Below are positions 10,399-18,659 of a stretch of DNA of 64,000 nt, one piece after another. Numbering within the stretch: the stretch's first letter is position 1; each line of letters starts with the position of its first letter. Source of the DNA: Nitrospira sp. (lineage in GTDB: Bacteria; Nitrospirota; Nitrospiria; Nitrospirales; Nitrospiraceae); contig VOPT01000033.1 of assembly GCA_009594865.1 (NCBI GenBank), forward strand, positions 1 through 64,000. The letters are read 5' to 3'. The translations under genes were made by a program, and so were the position numbers. The notes under the pieces were generated by a model, which did no database searches, was not told where the DNA came from, and saw only the letters and a list, made by a program, of their open reading frames with translations.

Positions 10399-10920
10399 CT
10401 ACTTGGAAAACTCGACCTTTCGACGCGCCAGCGCGATGTGATCAAACTCCACCCGGATCGTGTCCGTCGTCTTTTTCTGTTGGATAGCCAGCGTGACGGC
10501 GCCATCATCCACTTCCACCACGGTCCCCGCCAGTCGCCACTGTGACTGAATGGGCTCACGCAATTTGAGCGTCACCGGCTGACCGATCAAACGCCGATAA
10601 TCCTGCGCAGTTCGCAAGGGGCGATCCAGGCCGGGCGACGAAATCTCCAACGTATAGGCATGTGGAAACGGATCAATGACGTCCAGCGCCGGGCTCAGAG
10701 AGCGATGCGCCTGCTCACAGTCGGTCAGCGAAATTCCGCCGGGCTTGTCGATGAACACCCGGATCACGGTCCGAGGACCTTGGCCGACACATACCGCCTC
10801 GACCAACTCCAGACCGTGGGATTGCAGAATGGGAGCCGCAACTTCTTGCACGCGGAGGTTCAGCGCCTCAGCGCGTTTCACCGAAGGCTTCCCTGCCGAC
10901 ACCGCTCCCGCATCACTCAT
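10399..10920 (-). CDS. rimP: Ribosome maturation factor RimP
   Basis: A 173-residue protein if started at ATG 10920 (MSDAGAVS). RimP is needed for 30S assembly. Motifs include GLELVEAV, VFIDKPGGISLTDC and the LEISSPGLDRPL segment that marks the family. A TTG start at 10941 is open in frame, but it would begin inside the T-tract of the terminator hairpin at 10940-10963, so the ATG is preferred although its ribosome site is weak. First gene of the rimP-nusA-infB operon. Confidence 0.93.
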   Translation of the reverse strand: MSDAGAVSAGKPSVKRAEALNLRVQEVAAPILQSHGLELVEAVCVGQGPRTVIRVFIDKPGGISLTDCEQAHRSLSPALDVIDPFPHAYTLEISSPGLDRPLRTAQDYRRLIGQPVTLKLREPIQSQWRLAGTVVEVDDGAVTLAIQQKKTTDTIRVEFDHIALARRKVEFSK

Positions 10921-10935
10921 AGGCAAAAGTTGCTC

Positions 10936-10963
10936 AAACAAAAAAGTGGGCCCAGGCCCACTT
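10936..10963 (-). terminator. Rho-independent terminator or attenuator upstream of rimP
   Basis: A 9-base perfect inverted repeat (10944-10952 with 10955-10963) is followed on the minus strand by a T-rich run (10936-10945). It lies after the aminotransferase gene and only about 20 bases before the rimP ATG. It could simply end the upstream transcript, or act as a leader attenuator for the rimP-nusA-infB operon. Confidence 0.75.
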
Positions 10964-11009
10964 ACAGCGGAGGAACCTTACCATGCCATAGGAGTGAAAG
11001 CAAGGGACG

Positions 11010-11849
11010 CTAGCCGACCAGGGCCTCCCAACGATGAGACAGAAGCTGGGACAGAGGGCCTGGAACTCCCGCACCAATGGCTTGCCCGTCAATGTGCACG
11101 ACCGATAACACTTCCACCGTCGTTCCCGTCAAAAACACCTCGGAGGCCGTCAGAAGATCTTCCCGACCGACAAATGTCTCCATCACGGGGAGGCCTTCCT
11201 TTCTGGCCAGTTCCAGCACAATCGCCCGCGTGACCCCTGAAAGGATGCGATGGCCTTCGGGTGCAGTCTCGAGCACACCGTTTCGCACCACCATAACATT
11301 GCTGACAGACCCCTCGGTGACCTGGCCATCTCGAACCAAAATGGCCTCAAACACACCGGCATCCTTCGCTCGTTGCCGAGCCAGCACATTCGCCAAGAGA
11401 TTGACGCTCTTGATGTCGCAGCGTCCCCAACGCATGTCGTCCAACGTGATGGCCCAAACCCCGGCTTTGCGAATGGCGGAATCCAGCGGATGAAGCTCGC
11501 GAAAGGTCAGCACGGTCGTCGGTGGGATCGAGGCCGGGAACGGATGATCCCGTGGAGCCTGGCCCCGCGTCACCTGCAAATAAATTTTGGTCTCGGGGAA
11601 TCGGCTCAGCCGGAGGCCTTCCTGAACCAAGGCCAGCCACTGATCCCTGGTATGCCCCAGCGAGAGGTGCAGAGCCTGCGCGCTGCGCTCAAACCGGGAA
11701 AGATGCTCCTCGAGCGCGAATGGTTTCCCGCGGTAGGTGCGAATGACCTCGTACACACCGTCCCCGAACTGAAATCCCCGGTCCTCGATGCTGACCACGG
11801 CTTCCGCTAGAGGACCGAAGCGACCGTTCACACAGGCAATGTCAGGCAT
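11010..11849 (-). CDS. Aminotransferase class IV, D-amino acid transaminase-like
   Basis: A 279-residue fold-type IV PLP enzyme. The N-terminus (VNGRFGPLAEAVVSIEDRGFQFGDGVYE) and the DIKSVNLLANVLA segment, whose lysine forms the Schiff base, match D-alanine transaminases more than IlvE. Such enzymes interconvert D-amino acids and 2-oxo acids, for example supplying D-Glu or D-Ala for peptidoglycan. A 4-amino-4-deoxychorismate lyase or branched-chain enzyme is a less likely alternative. It is the last gene of a four-gene minus-strand run with DUF192, Rieske and I42-like genes. Confidence 0.88.
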   Translation of the reverse strand: MPDIACVNGRFGPLAEAVVSIEDRGFQFGDGVYEVIRTYRGKPFALEEHLSRFERSAQALHLSLGHTRDQWLALVQEGLRLSRFPETKIYLQVTRGQAPRDHPFPASIPPTTVLTFRELHPLDSAIRKAGVWAITLDDMRWGRCDIKSVNLLANVLARQRAKDAGVFEAILVRDGQVTEGSVSNVMVVRNGVLETAPEGHRILSGVTRAIVLELARKEGLPVMETFVGREDLLTASEVFLTGTTVEVLSVVHIDGQAIGAGVPGPLSQLLSHRWEALVG

Positions 11850-11875
11850 AGCCCTTTTCTCGCCGCCCCCTCACT

Positions 11876-12208
11876 TCAGGACGCGGTGACATAAAAAATT
11901 TGCCGGTCTTCCGCGGTGAATTTCCACCCCAGTCGCTTCTCAAAGACTAGCCGATGGGTTCCGAGAGCCGAGGGCTTGAACTCGAAGCTACGCTGCCCTT
12001 GATCGACGGCATTGTTGCTGGCCGTGCGAAGAAAATCATCCTCGACCAGGGGCATGACCGCGGCGTCATAGATCGGCACCCATAACTCTCCCCTCGTGCG
12101 ATCCTCCCACAGCCGGATATGAACCGGCAGCCCGACTCGGGCCTTGAGGACTTTGGCGCCCGGCTCCTGCTCGGTCCCTGTAGGAACCGCTTTGCTCAGT
12201 GGACTCAT
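11876..12208 (-). CDS. Small protein resembling chagasin-type (I42) protease inhibitors
   Basis: A 110-residue protein with no signal peptide. The C-terminal half (QGQRSFEFKPSALGTHRLVF, then LGWKF and a final beta-strand) resembles the I42 chagasin fold of cysteine-protease inhibitors, where the Gly-Thr-x-x-Leu loop is conserved. The diagnostic NPTTG loop is not seen, so inhibition is doubtful. AGGAAG lies directly before the ATG. It lies between the Rieske ferredoxin and the aminotransferase with gaps of 35 and 26 bases. Confidence 0.6.
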   Translation of the reverse strand: MSPLSKAVPTGTEQEPGAKVLKARVGLPVHIRLWEDRTRGELWVPIYDAAVMPLVEDDFLRTASNNAVDQGQRSFEFKPSALGTHRLVFEKRLGWKFTAEDRQIFYVTAS

Positions 12209-12243
12209 CTTCCTGACAACTCCAACGTCATAATTCCGCGCGG

Positions 12244-12567
12244 CTACACCTTGCGCCGCCCTCCGACGAATATCTCTCCGTCCTCCACGCGCACATCATA
12301 ACTTCCGACGCAATACCCTCCGCCGTCCGTGCCTTGCCCATTTCGCACATCAAATTTCAAGTCATGCCACGGACAGGAAACCACATGCCCCTTCACGCGG
12401 CCCTTATTGAGCGGGCCACCTTCATGAGGGCACGCATTATAGATGGCATGAAAATGCCCCTCGATGTTAAACACTGCAATGGCACGCTCGTTCACCTTGA
12501 CGACCTTGACTTGGCCGGGAGGAATCTCTTCAACCTTAGCCACGCACTGAAACCCTTCCATAAACAA
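12244..12567 (-). CDS. Rieske-type [2Fe-2S] ferredoxin
   Basis: A 107-residue single-domain Rieske protein. The cluster ligands are C46 and H48 (CPHEGG) and C65 and H68 (CPWHD). It resembles soluble Rieske ferredoxins of oxygenase or nitrite-reductase small-subunit type, which carry electrons in the cytoplasm. The TTG at 12567 has a GGGGAG site 6 bases upstream; the ATG two codons later (12561) is the alternative. The electron partner is not evident from neighbours. Confidence 0.88.
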   Translation of the reverse strand: MFMEGFQCVAKVEEIPPGQVKVVKVNERAIAVFNIEGHFHAIYNACPHEGGPLNKGRVKGHVVSCPWHDLKFDVRNGQGTDGGGYCVGSYDVRVEDGEIFVGGRRKV

Positions 12568-12586
12568 TTCCGGCTCCCCCTTACCT

Positions 12587-13084
12587 TTACATCCGTAACG
12601 TAAACTTGAGCTCCATCCCGGTCGTAACCCCGGCGCGCTTGGCGTACCCTGCCTCCGCCTCGATTAAGTACCGAACCGGCTCGGGAGGAGGGCCGTAGAA
12701 CGGGCAGGGATCCTGGACGCAGGGCTGAACCTGCTCGAGAATTTGCACCACATGGTGACTCTCATCAATCCACAACATATCGACAGGAATGCGGAATTGA
12801 CGGGTTGCGACACGGTGTAACCCGGTCGACTCAAAGATATAAAGCATCCCTGTATCCGCTGGCAATCCTTCCCGGAATGCCAAACCGAACAGCAGTTTCT
12901 CCGGCGTGCTAGCCACTTCCGTTTCCATCGTCTTCCCGTTCGGGAATTCCACAATAATGAGTTCGGATTCCTTCGGCCCGCCAAGGAACAAGCTCACACT
13001 GATCAACAAGATCACTAAGAGCACGAACGTCACAATCTTCTTGCGACGCTGCTCCGATTCAGGCCCGCTCGCGCGCGTTACCAT
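12587..13084 (-). CDS. Membrane-anchored DUF192 protein
   Basis: About 165 residues if started at ATG 13084. One N-terminal membrane segment (about residues 18-36) is followed by a DUF192 domain: a LLFGLAFREGLPADTGMLY region, then RIPVDMLWIDESHHVVQI, and the PEPVRYLIEAEAGYAKRAG end. DUF192 proteins are small exported beta-barrel proteins of unknown role. The start is uncertain because no good ribosome site precedes it and upstream starts are open to 13159. First gene of the run reading toward the aminotransferase. Confidence 0.8.
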   Translation of the reverse strand: MVTRASGPESEQRRKKIVTFVLLVILLISVSLFLGGPKESELIIVEFPNGKTMETEVASTPEKLLFGLAFREGLPADTGMLYIFESTGLHRVATRQFRIPVDMLWIDESHHVVQILEQVQPCVQDPCPFYGPPPEPVRYLIEAEAGYAKRAGVTTGMELKFTLRM

Positions 13085-13208
13085 AACCACATGCTGTCGG
13101 ACATGGATGCATCCTCGTGTAGTCGTACCTGCGTGGAGCCGCATGTACATTGGGCCCAAAGCCCCATGACTTTCCCTGTGCTAGGCCTTCTTCCCAAGCC
13201 TCATTCTG

Positions 13209-13238
13209 TTGACTTGCCGAAGAACCGCGGCATAGAAT
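13209..13238 (+). promoter_or_regulatory. Sigma-70-like promoter of the ferredoxin gene
   Basis: A TTGACT -35 (13209-13214) and TAGAAT -10 (13233-13238) are separated by 18 bases. Transcription would begin near 13245, leaving a leader of about 87 bases before the ferredoxin ATG at 13332. Confidence 0.55.
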
Positions 13239-13331
13239 GCGGACCTGTTTCGCCGCGAACTATGGTCGCGGCGGCACGAAATTGTCAACATCTTATCCGT
13301 CATTAAAGGAACTGCGAAGGAGGCATAGGCC

Positions 13332-13679
13332 ATGGCGCTTCTGATCACCGATGAGTGTATTTCCTGCGGGGCATGCCTGCCAGAATGTCCCAACGAAGCC
13401 ATTTTCGAAACGCGAAGCGATGCTGAAGGCAAGGGCAACCATGTCGGAGACGGGCAGGGAGTCGGTGATAATATCTACGTCATCACCCACGATCGTTGCA
13501 CCGAGTGCGTCGGACACTTTGACGAACCTCAATGTGCGGCTGTCTGCCCGGTGGACAACTGCTGCATTGCTGACCCAGCCTATCCGGAGACGACTGACGT
13601 ATTGTTGGAAAAAGCCAAATCATTGAATCCGGACAAGGAAATTGATCCGGCTAAAGTGTGGAGCGGCGTTCGCAACTAA
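13332..13679 (+). CDS. 2[4Fe-4S] ferredoxin, YfhL/Allochromatium type
   Basis: A 115-residue ferredoxin. The first cluster motif is C9, C12, C15, C19 (CISCGACLPEC). The second has the lengthened C-x2-C-x8-C-x3-C pattern (CTECVGHFDEPQCAAVC) seen in Allochromatium-type and YfhL ferredoxins, which have a very low potential. There is an insertion of about 20 residues between the motifs and an extended C-terminal helix. AAGGAGGCATAGG precedes the ATG. It is transcribed alone, with a promoter at 13209-13238 and a hairpin at 13709-13732. Confidence 0.95.
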   Translation: MALLITDECISCGACLPECPNEAIFETRSDAEGKGNHVGDGQGVGDNIYVITHDRCTECVGHFDEPQCAAVCPVDNCCIADPAYPETTDVLLEKAKSLNPDKEIDPAKVWSGVRN

Positions 13680-13708
13680 TTCGGTTTCAGTACATGTGCG
13701 TGGCACCA

Positions 13709-13732
13709 CGAAGGCTCCTCCGGGAGCCTTCG
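13709..13732 (+). terminator. Hairpin terminator after the ferredoxin gene
   Basis: A 10-base perfect inverted repeat (13709-13718 with 13723-13732, 4-base loop) 30 bases after the ferredoxin stop. The T-tract is weak (CTGCTTAT), so termination may be partial. Confidence 0.6.
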
Positions 13733-13898
13733 CTGCTTATCCGCCGAAGTGGCGCTGCAGCAACAGGTGCATACCTGGCTTTCCAGGGTCGATCGCTGTA
13801 GACTTTAAGTACGTACATTGTGGCATGCGCAGGCCACGCTTCCCTTACGCGGCCCCGCAGCATCTATTCATTGACCACCCTCTCAACGGGAGGTACAC

Positions 13899-14234
13899 AT
13901 GAAGCATTTCACTCGCCTGGCATGTTTTGCCATCCTGACCATCGTACCGCTGCCGTCCCAAGCCATGACCGACACGGGCGATATCGGCACCATTATCGAA
14001 AGTTTCATCACAAAACAATTCCCTGATGCCGCCAGCCATTTCTGGGTGGTCAACGACACTCAATGGGATGGCGACGAAATGATTGTGGACATGAATACCA
14101 TCGTGACGGACCGCCGGCAGACACCGCCGACGGAGAGCCGATTCCTACTGTTGATCGTGGAAGGACGCCTTCAAGGCATTCAGAACATTCCGCTGGACGC
14201 TGCTGCGGAATGTCAAAAAGAGCAGGAGGTCTAG
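13899..14234 (+). CDS. Small exported protein of unknown function
   Basis: A 111-residue protein with a Sec signal peptide (MKHFTRLACFAILTIVPLPS, cleavage near QAM). The mature part is acidic, with a QWDGDEMIVDMNTIVTDRR strand and a LLLIVEGRLQGIQNIPLD segment that looks like an alpha/beta sandwich. A GGGAGG site lies upstream. It reads toward the cupredoxin gene, with a 15-base hairpin between them. No family was recognised. Confidence 0.75.
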   Translation: MKHFTRLACFAILTIVPLPSQAMTDTGDIGTIIESFITKQFPDAASHFWVVNDTQWDGDEMIVDMNTIVTDRRQTPPTESRFLLLIVEGRLQGIQNIPLDAAAECQKEQEV

Positions 14235-14273
14235 GCCGGAACGACTCCTCTACAGACTCTGCACTCGATACAA

Positions 14274-14309
14274 CAACGCCCCATCTGCATCACGGCAGAT
14301 GGGGCGTTG
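14274..14309. terminator. Bidirectional hairpin between convergent genes
   Basis: A 15-base perfect inverted repeat (14274-14288 with 14295-14309, 6-base loop) between the small exported protein (plus) and the cupredoxin (minus). No clear T-tract exists on either side, but its placement suggests it ends both transcripts. Confidence 0.65.
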
Positions 14310-14333
14310 CAATTCGTACCGTTATATGACGGA

Positions 14334-14813
14334 TTACTTAATCATCACCAGCTTGCCACCGACGTGCGCCGGATGCAAATGGCAGCGGTAGGTCAGCGTG
14401 TTCCCCTGCGTGGCATTGAACATGTCGCTGGTCGGCACACCGATATACTTGGTCTCGCCCGGCTTCAGCACAACTTCCGCCTTCATCACAAACGGGGAAG
14501 CCGCGTTGACCGGATCGGTCATCTGGAAACCATGCTCGCTTGAAGAGTTATTCGTCACTTTCAGCACCACCGGACGGCCAGGACGAATCTTAAAATCAAT
14601 CACCGTCACCGGGGGATACCAGGCCTTCAGGCTTCCGATTTCCACGGCATACAGTTCCGCATCCACAATCAATTCCTTAAACGGCTGACCGACCACGGAG
14701 CCGGTATCCAGATCACCGATCTCGACACCGCCAGCTTGCAGCGCATATGCGCCGGATGCCCCAGCCATTAACATGACCAGGCCAAAGAATACTGCTACCA
14801 TCGTCTTACCCAT
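14334..14813 (-). CDS. Exported cupredoxin (type 1 copper protein)
   Basis: A 159-residue protein with a Sec signal peptide (cleavage near residue 25). The C-terminal cupredoxin domain has H94 (SSEHGFQM), then C144, H147 and M157 in YRCHLHPAHVGGKLVM, the ligand set of a blue copper site. It has one cysteine, so it is not CuA. Such periplasmic proteins carry electrons or bind copper. TAAGGAGGTAGG precedes the ATG. A promoter-like sequence lies at 14962-14991. The region between signal and domain (about 26-70) has no recognised match. Confidence 0.85.
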   Translation of the reverse strand: MGKTMVAVFFGLVMLMAGASGAYALQAGGVEIGDLDTGSVVGQPFKELIVDAELYAVEIGSLKAWYPPVTVIDFKIRPGRPVVLKVTNNSSSEHGFQMTDPVNAASPFVMKAEVVLKPGETKYIGVPTSDMFNATQGNTLTYRCHLHPAHVGGKLVMIK

Positions 14814-14961
14814 GACCTACCTCCTTAAAGAGATTAAGAAGAGATGCGATTAGGTTGGTGAATAATGACCACCGCGATCTGAACCTTCTGCTAGACACCG
14901 CGCCCAGGAGGCTAGCACACACTGCTCGGAAATGTCCTAAATAAAGGCTAATGAGGGTCAC

Positions 14962-14991
14962 CTTATAGCACAGGGATTTAAAAGGAAGCAA
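14962..14991 (-). promoter_or_regulatory. Possible promoter of the cupredoxin gene
   Basis: On the minus strand TTGCTT (14986-14991) and TATAAG (14962-14967) are 18 bases apart. The leader would be about 140 bases, which is long enough for regulation. Motif match only. Confidence 0.4.
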
Positions 14992-15074
14992 GAAAGTTCT
15001 TGGGCCGTGTCTAGGCGGGAAGTTTTCGCAGCGTCCTGGGCACTAGCGGGAATTTCTCGCGGCATTCCCGATGT

Positions 15075-16685
15075 TTACGGCAACACGTTCCCTTCGGGAG
15101 ACATTTCGACCGCATGGGAGCCGATCAGCAGATCATAGGGCGTATAGTCATCCGTGAGTGTCAGGCCCGGCGCCCAGGGAGTGGTTCGCCGCGAGGCCAA
15201 CAAGGCTATCGCCTCGAGGGGTAACCGGCGAGCTTCGACCTGCGTGTGAATACGCCTTACGATCTCATCGTACGACATCGTGTCAATCGGGTGGCCGCCA
15301 AAGAAAATAAGATTTTCTGCGGTGGTCTGATGGGCGCGCCATGGCCCCTTGACTCCGAACGATTCGATGGTGGGAAACGAGCGCTTCAGCGTCTGCACCA
15401 CCGCACTCGCACGCTGCAGATCGCCCCCCTCCCCTGAGGAAGCGAGATTGAGAGCCAACACGCCATTGGGATTGAGACGTCCACGCAGCTCTGAAAAGAA
15501 TTCGACCGTGGTCAAATGGAAGGGAATGAGATGCCGGGCGAACGCGTCCACCCAGATCACATCATAGGTCGCCTTCGTGTCACGCAGAAACACGCGGGCA
15601 TCTTTCACCGACACATGGTGATTAGCAGGAGGGCGATAGTCGAAATACTGTTCCGCCATTCGCACCACGACGGGATCGAATTCGACGACATCTAATTCCA
15701 ACTCGGGCCAGACGCGAGCGAGCCACTTGGCCAGGGAGCCGCCGCCGTGCCCTAAAATCAGCCCTCGCTTAGGCTCCGGCGCCAAGGCAACCGCCGCCAC
15801 CATAAGTTGGCTATACGGGAGAAACAGGGCTGTCGGATCTGATCGCCACATCACCGCATGCCAGGTGCGGTCGAGCACAAGATAGCGAAACAGATCATCG
15901 TCACGGACCCGAACCTGCTGGTAGGGACTATCTTCCTGATACACCAGCCCTGCAACCGGAGGAGCCTGGCCGAACAATTGCCATCCCACCATGAGCGCGC
16001 CGGCCACAAACAACCCGGTCAACTTCGTGACCTTTCCGCTTCCTTGTTGTAACCAGAGCAACCCGAGCAGCAGTTGGATCACTCCTAACGTGGCCACGAG
16101 GGTCTGAGTCCCTAACCAGGAAAGCAGAAAAAACGCCGTTCCCCAGGTCCCTGCCAAGCTACCAACCGTGGATAAGGCGATCATGCTACCTGTATGGCGA
16201 CCGAGATAGCCCATATCGACAACGGCTAAGCGGAGCAATGCGGGCATCACTCCGCTCAGACCAAACGCCGGGGGTGCCAACAACACACAGGCCGCAAGGC
16301 TGGGGCCCCATCGCGGATCCTCGACCAGTTTGGCAACTTGAAAAATGGCGCCCTGCCCCATCCAGGACATCAGCAACGTCCATGCGCCGGATCCGAGGAG
16401 CAGCCATGCCAACACCGCCGCAACCCGATACCGATCGGAGGCCCAGCCGCCGAACGCATAACCGGAACTCATAGCCGCGAGAATGATTCCGATCAGGGCG
16501 CCCCACACGAAGAGAGAATTTCCAAAGACTGGAGCCAGCAAGCGGCTGCCTAAAATTTCGAGCGCCATCACGATCGCGCCGGTCACGAGCGCGGTGAGGA
16601 GCAAAAAAATTCGGGGAATGGAAACAGGGGCAGGTCTTTGTGCCATCATCGACACAAGACCGCGGCACACCGTGAGGACATGCAA
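15075..16685 (-). CDS. Membrane protein with spermidine-synthase-like domain
   Basis: A 536-residue fusion. About 6 or more membrane segments fill residues 20-240 (LLLTALVTGAIVMALEILGS is the first). A soluble Rossmann domain follows with GLILGHGGGSLAKWLAR, DVVEFDPVVV and DVIWVDAFA, the S-adenosylmethionine/decarboxylated-SAM fold of spermidine synthases. Proteins of this membrane-fused class are common in bacteria; whether they make polyamines is often unproven. The start is uncertain: ATGs at 16649 and 16646 are alternatives and none has a clear ribosome site. Confidence 0.85.
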   Translation of the reverse strand: MHVLTVCRGLVSMMAQRPAPVSIPRIFLLLTALVTGAIVMALEILGSRLLAPVFGNSLFVWGALIGIILAAMSSGYAFGGWASDRYRVAAVLAWLLLGSGAWTLLMSWMGQGAIFQVAKLVEDPRWGPSLAACVLLAPPAFGLSGVMPALLRLAVVDMGYLGRHTGSMIALSTVGSLAGTWGTAFFLLSWLGTQTLVATLGVIQLLLGLLWLQQGSGKVTKLTGLFVAGALMVGWQLFGQAPPVAGLVYQEDSPYQQVRVRDDDLFRYLVLDRTWHAVMWRSDPTALFLPYSQLMVAAVALAPEPKRGLILGHGGGSLAKWLARVWPELELDVVEFDPVVVRMAEQYFDYRPPANHHVSVKDARVFLRDTKATYDVIWVDAFARHLIPFHLTTVEFFSELRGRLNPNGVLALNLASSGEGGDLQRASAVVQTLKRSFPTIESFGVKGPWRAHQTTAENLIFFGGHPIDTMSYDEIVRRIHTQVEARRLPLEAIALLASRRTTPWAPGLTLTDDYTPYDLLIGSHAVEMSPEGNVLP

Positions 16686-16712
16686 CGACAGGGGTGACGG
16701 GACCAGACCATG

Positions 16713-17123
16713 CTACAAGGTCCCCCAATTTTTGAAGTAGCGGAGCAGGTCACGCACGGAAATCATGCCGACCACACGCCCTTCTTCAGTAATCACAAGA
16801 TGCCGGATTCCGCGTTCGGCCATCACATCACTCGCCTCATGCGCGGACCGGGCGATATCGATCGTCATGATGGGGGCACTCATCACCGAGCGGACCATAA
16901 CGTGCTCGGTCGCAGCCCCGCTGGCCATCGCTTTGCGGACGAGATCGGCTTCACTCACAATGCCCACGTAGCCGCCATGATCGGCGACCAGCATTGCTCC
17001 CACCCGGGCATCGCGTAATTGCTGCGCCACAACCAACAACGAATCGTCCGGCCGCACGGTCTTCGTGATGGGACGCATCATCATGGCCAACGGTCGTTGG
17101 ATAGGCCCACCTGCAACCACCAT
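16713..17123 (-). CDS. CBS-pair domain protein
   Basis: A 136-residue protein made of two CBS motifs (about residues 15-70 and 78-135). Each ends in a VGIVSEADL or VGMISVRDLLR segment. CBS pairs bind adenosyl ligands such as AMP or SAM and act as energy sensors. The start at 17123 is chosen because AGGAGGG lies 7 bases upstream; longer in-frame starts exist to 17186. It stands alone with no partner enzyme fused, lies 27 bases upstream of the spermidine-synthase-like gene, and may be cotranscribed with it. Confidence 0.9.
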   Translation of the reverse strand: MVVAGGPIQRPLAMMMRPITKTVRPDDSLLVVAQQLRDARVGAMLVADHGGYVGIVSEADLVRKAMASGAATEHVMVRSVMSAPIMTIDIARSAHEASDVMAERGIRHLVITEEGRVVGMISVRDLLRYFKNWGTL

Positions 17124-17228
17124 GCGCATCCCTCCTGCGAAGTGGCCGAATTCTACTGAAGTACGCCACAATCTGCAATTCATCATGCATGAGGTCCACC
17201 GGACGGACGCAAAAAACCCTCGAGATGA

Positions 17229-17257
17229 TTGCTCGTATTGGCAGGCGTTGCTATACT
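17229..17257 (+). promoter_or_regulatory. Sigma-70-like promoter of ugd
   Basis: TTGCTC (17229-17234) and TATACT (17252-17257) with a 17-base spacer. The start would be near 17264, about 55 bases before the ugd ATG. Confidence 0.6.
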
Positions 17258-17318
17258 ACCGACTCTACACGAATTCTCACCCACGATTCGCAGCTTTTCT
17301 TTAAGAGGAGATGCATCC

Positions 17319-18638
17319 ATGCATATCAGCGTGATTGGAACGGGCTATGTCGGCTTAGTCACCGGGGCCTGCTTCGCAGAATTTGGCGTGAACGTCACCT
17401 GTATGGATACGGACGCGCGCCGGATTGCCAAACTCGAAAAGGGTGAGGTGCCATTTTTTGAGCCGGGCATTACCGAACTCGTCGCCAAAGGCATCAAGGA
17501 AGACCGCCTCCATTTCACCACCGATGTCGCCAAGGCCGTCGACAAAGCCCTGGTCATCTTCATCGCCGTCGGAACACCGCCGAAATCAGATGGGTCAGCC
17601 GACTTATCGTATGTGGAAGAAGTGGGACGCGGGATTGCAAAGAATATGACCGGATATAAGGTCATCGTGACCAAGTCCACGGTGCCTGTCGGGACCGGCG
17701 AAAAGCTGCGCGAAGTGATTAAGGCCAATCAAACCGGCCGGTTCCGCTTCGATATTGTGTCCAATCCGGAATTCCTGCGGGAAGGCTCCGCCATCGAAGA
17801 CTTTATGCGACCGAACCGGGTCGTCATCGGTGCAGACAGCGAACAGGCCGTCGCGATTATGAAAGACCTCTATCGTCCCCTGTATCTGCTCGAGACCCCG
17901 ATTGTGGTCACGGACATTCCGACCGCTGAGATGATCAAATATGCCTCCAACGCTTTTCTCGCCGTCAAAATTTCGTTTATCAACGAAATCGCGACGGTGT
18001 GCGAGAAGGTGGGCGCAGACGTCCAGCTGGTCTCCAAAGGCATGGGACTCGACAACCGGATCGGCAACAAATTTCTGCACGCCGGGCCGGGGTTCGGCGG
18101 GTCCTGCTTCCCGAAAGACCTCGCGGCGCTGGTTCAGACCGGTGAACGCGTGGGATATCCGTTCCAGATTGCCGGCGCGGCCGCGAAGGTGAACTACGAA
18201 CAGCACCTGCGAATGGTCCAGAAAATAACGGATGCCTGCGGAGGCGTGAAAGGGAAGACGCTCGGCGTGCTGGGCCTCTCCTTCAAACCCAACACGAACG
18301 ACATGCGGGAAGCGCCATCATTGACGATTCTGAGCGAGTTGATGAAGGAAGGGGCGACGATCCGCGCGTACGACCCGGCGTCGATGGAAGAATCGATGAA
18401 ATTGTTACCGGGGATGGTTCCCTGCCAGGACACGTATGAAGTCGCGGAAGGGGCCGACGGCCTCATCATCATGACGGAGTGGAACCAGTTTCGAAATCTC
18501 GATTTCGAGCGGCTCAAGAAAGCGATGCGGGAACCGCTGTTGCTGGACCTGCGCAACACCTACGAGTCGGACCGCGTCGTCCCCTTCGGCTTCCGCCACG
18601 TGTCGGTCGGTCGTCCTACCAAGAATCCGGCCGCCTAA
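17319..18638 (+). CDS. ugd: UDP-glucose 6-dehydrogenase
   Basis: A 439-residue enzyme that oxidises UDP-glucose to UDP-glucuronate in two NAD-dependent steps. The Rossmann motif is VIGTGYVGLVTG at residues 5-16. The catalytic cysteine is C263 in GFGGSCFPKD. The start at 17319 has AAGAGGAG 8 bases upstream and fits the family N-terminus exactly. A UDP-glucuronate epimerase-like gene lies 29 kb away at 47109, so the two could act in sequence to make UDP-galacturonate. The gene has its own promoter at 17229-17257. Confidence 0.96.
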   Translation: MHISVIGTGYVGLVTGACFAEFGVNVTCMDTDARRIAKLEKGEVPFFEPGITELVAKGIKEDRLHFTTDVAKAVDKALVIFIAVGTPPKSDGSADLSYVEEVGRGIAKNMTGYKVIVTKSTVPVGTGEKLREVIKANQTGRFRFDIVSNPEFLREGSAIEDFMRPNRVVIGADSEQAVAIMKDLYRPLYLLETPIVVTDIPTAEMIKYASNAFLAVKISFINEIATVCEKVGADVQLVSKGMGLDNRIGNKFLHAGPGFGGSCFPKDLAALVQTGERVGYPFQIAGAAAKVNYEQHLRMVQKITDACGGVKGKTLGVLGLSFKPNTNDMREAPSLTILSELMKEGATIRAYDPASMEESMKLLPGMVPCQDTYEVAEGADGLIIMTEWNQFRNLDFERLKKAMREPLLLDLRNTYESDRVVPFGFRHVSVGRPTKNPAA

Positions 18639-18650
18639 CCGGCGGCCGGA
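18626..18650. terminator. Hairpin at the ugd stop codon
   Basis: A 10-base perfect GC-rich inverted repeat (18626-18635 with 18641-18650) with the ugd stop codon in the loop. No T-tract. It lies between convergent ugd and HEAT genes. Confidence 0.45.
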
Positions 18651-18659
18651 CGGGTCTCG

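Noticed and set aside
10921..10941. TTG start of rimP at 10941
   Set aside because: It would start in the T-tract of the terminator; the ATG at 10920 is preferred.
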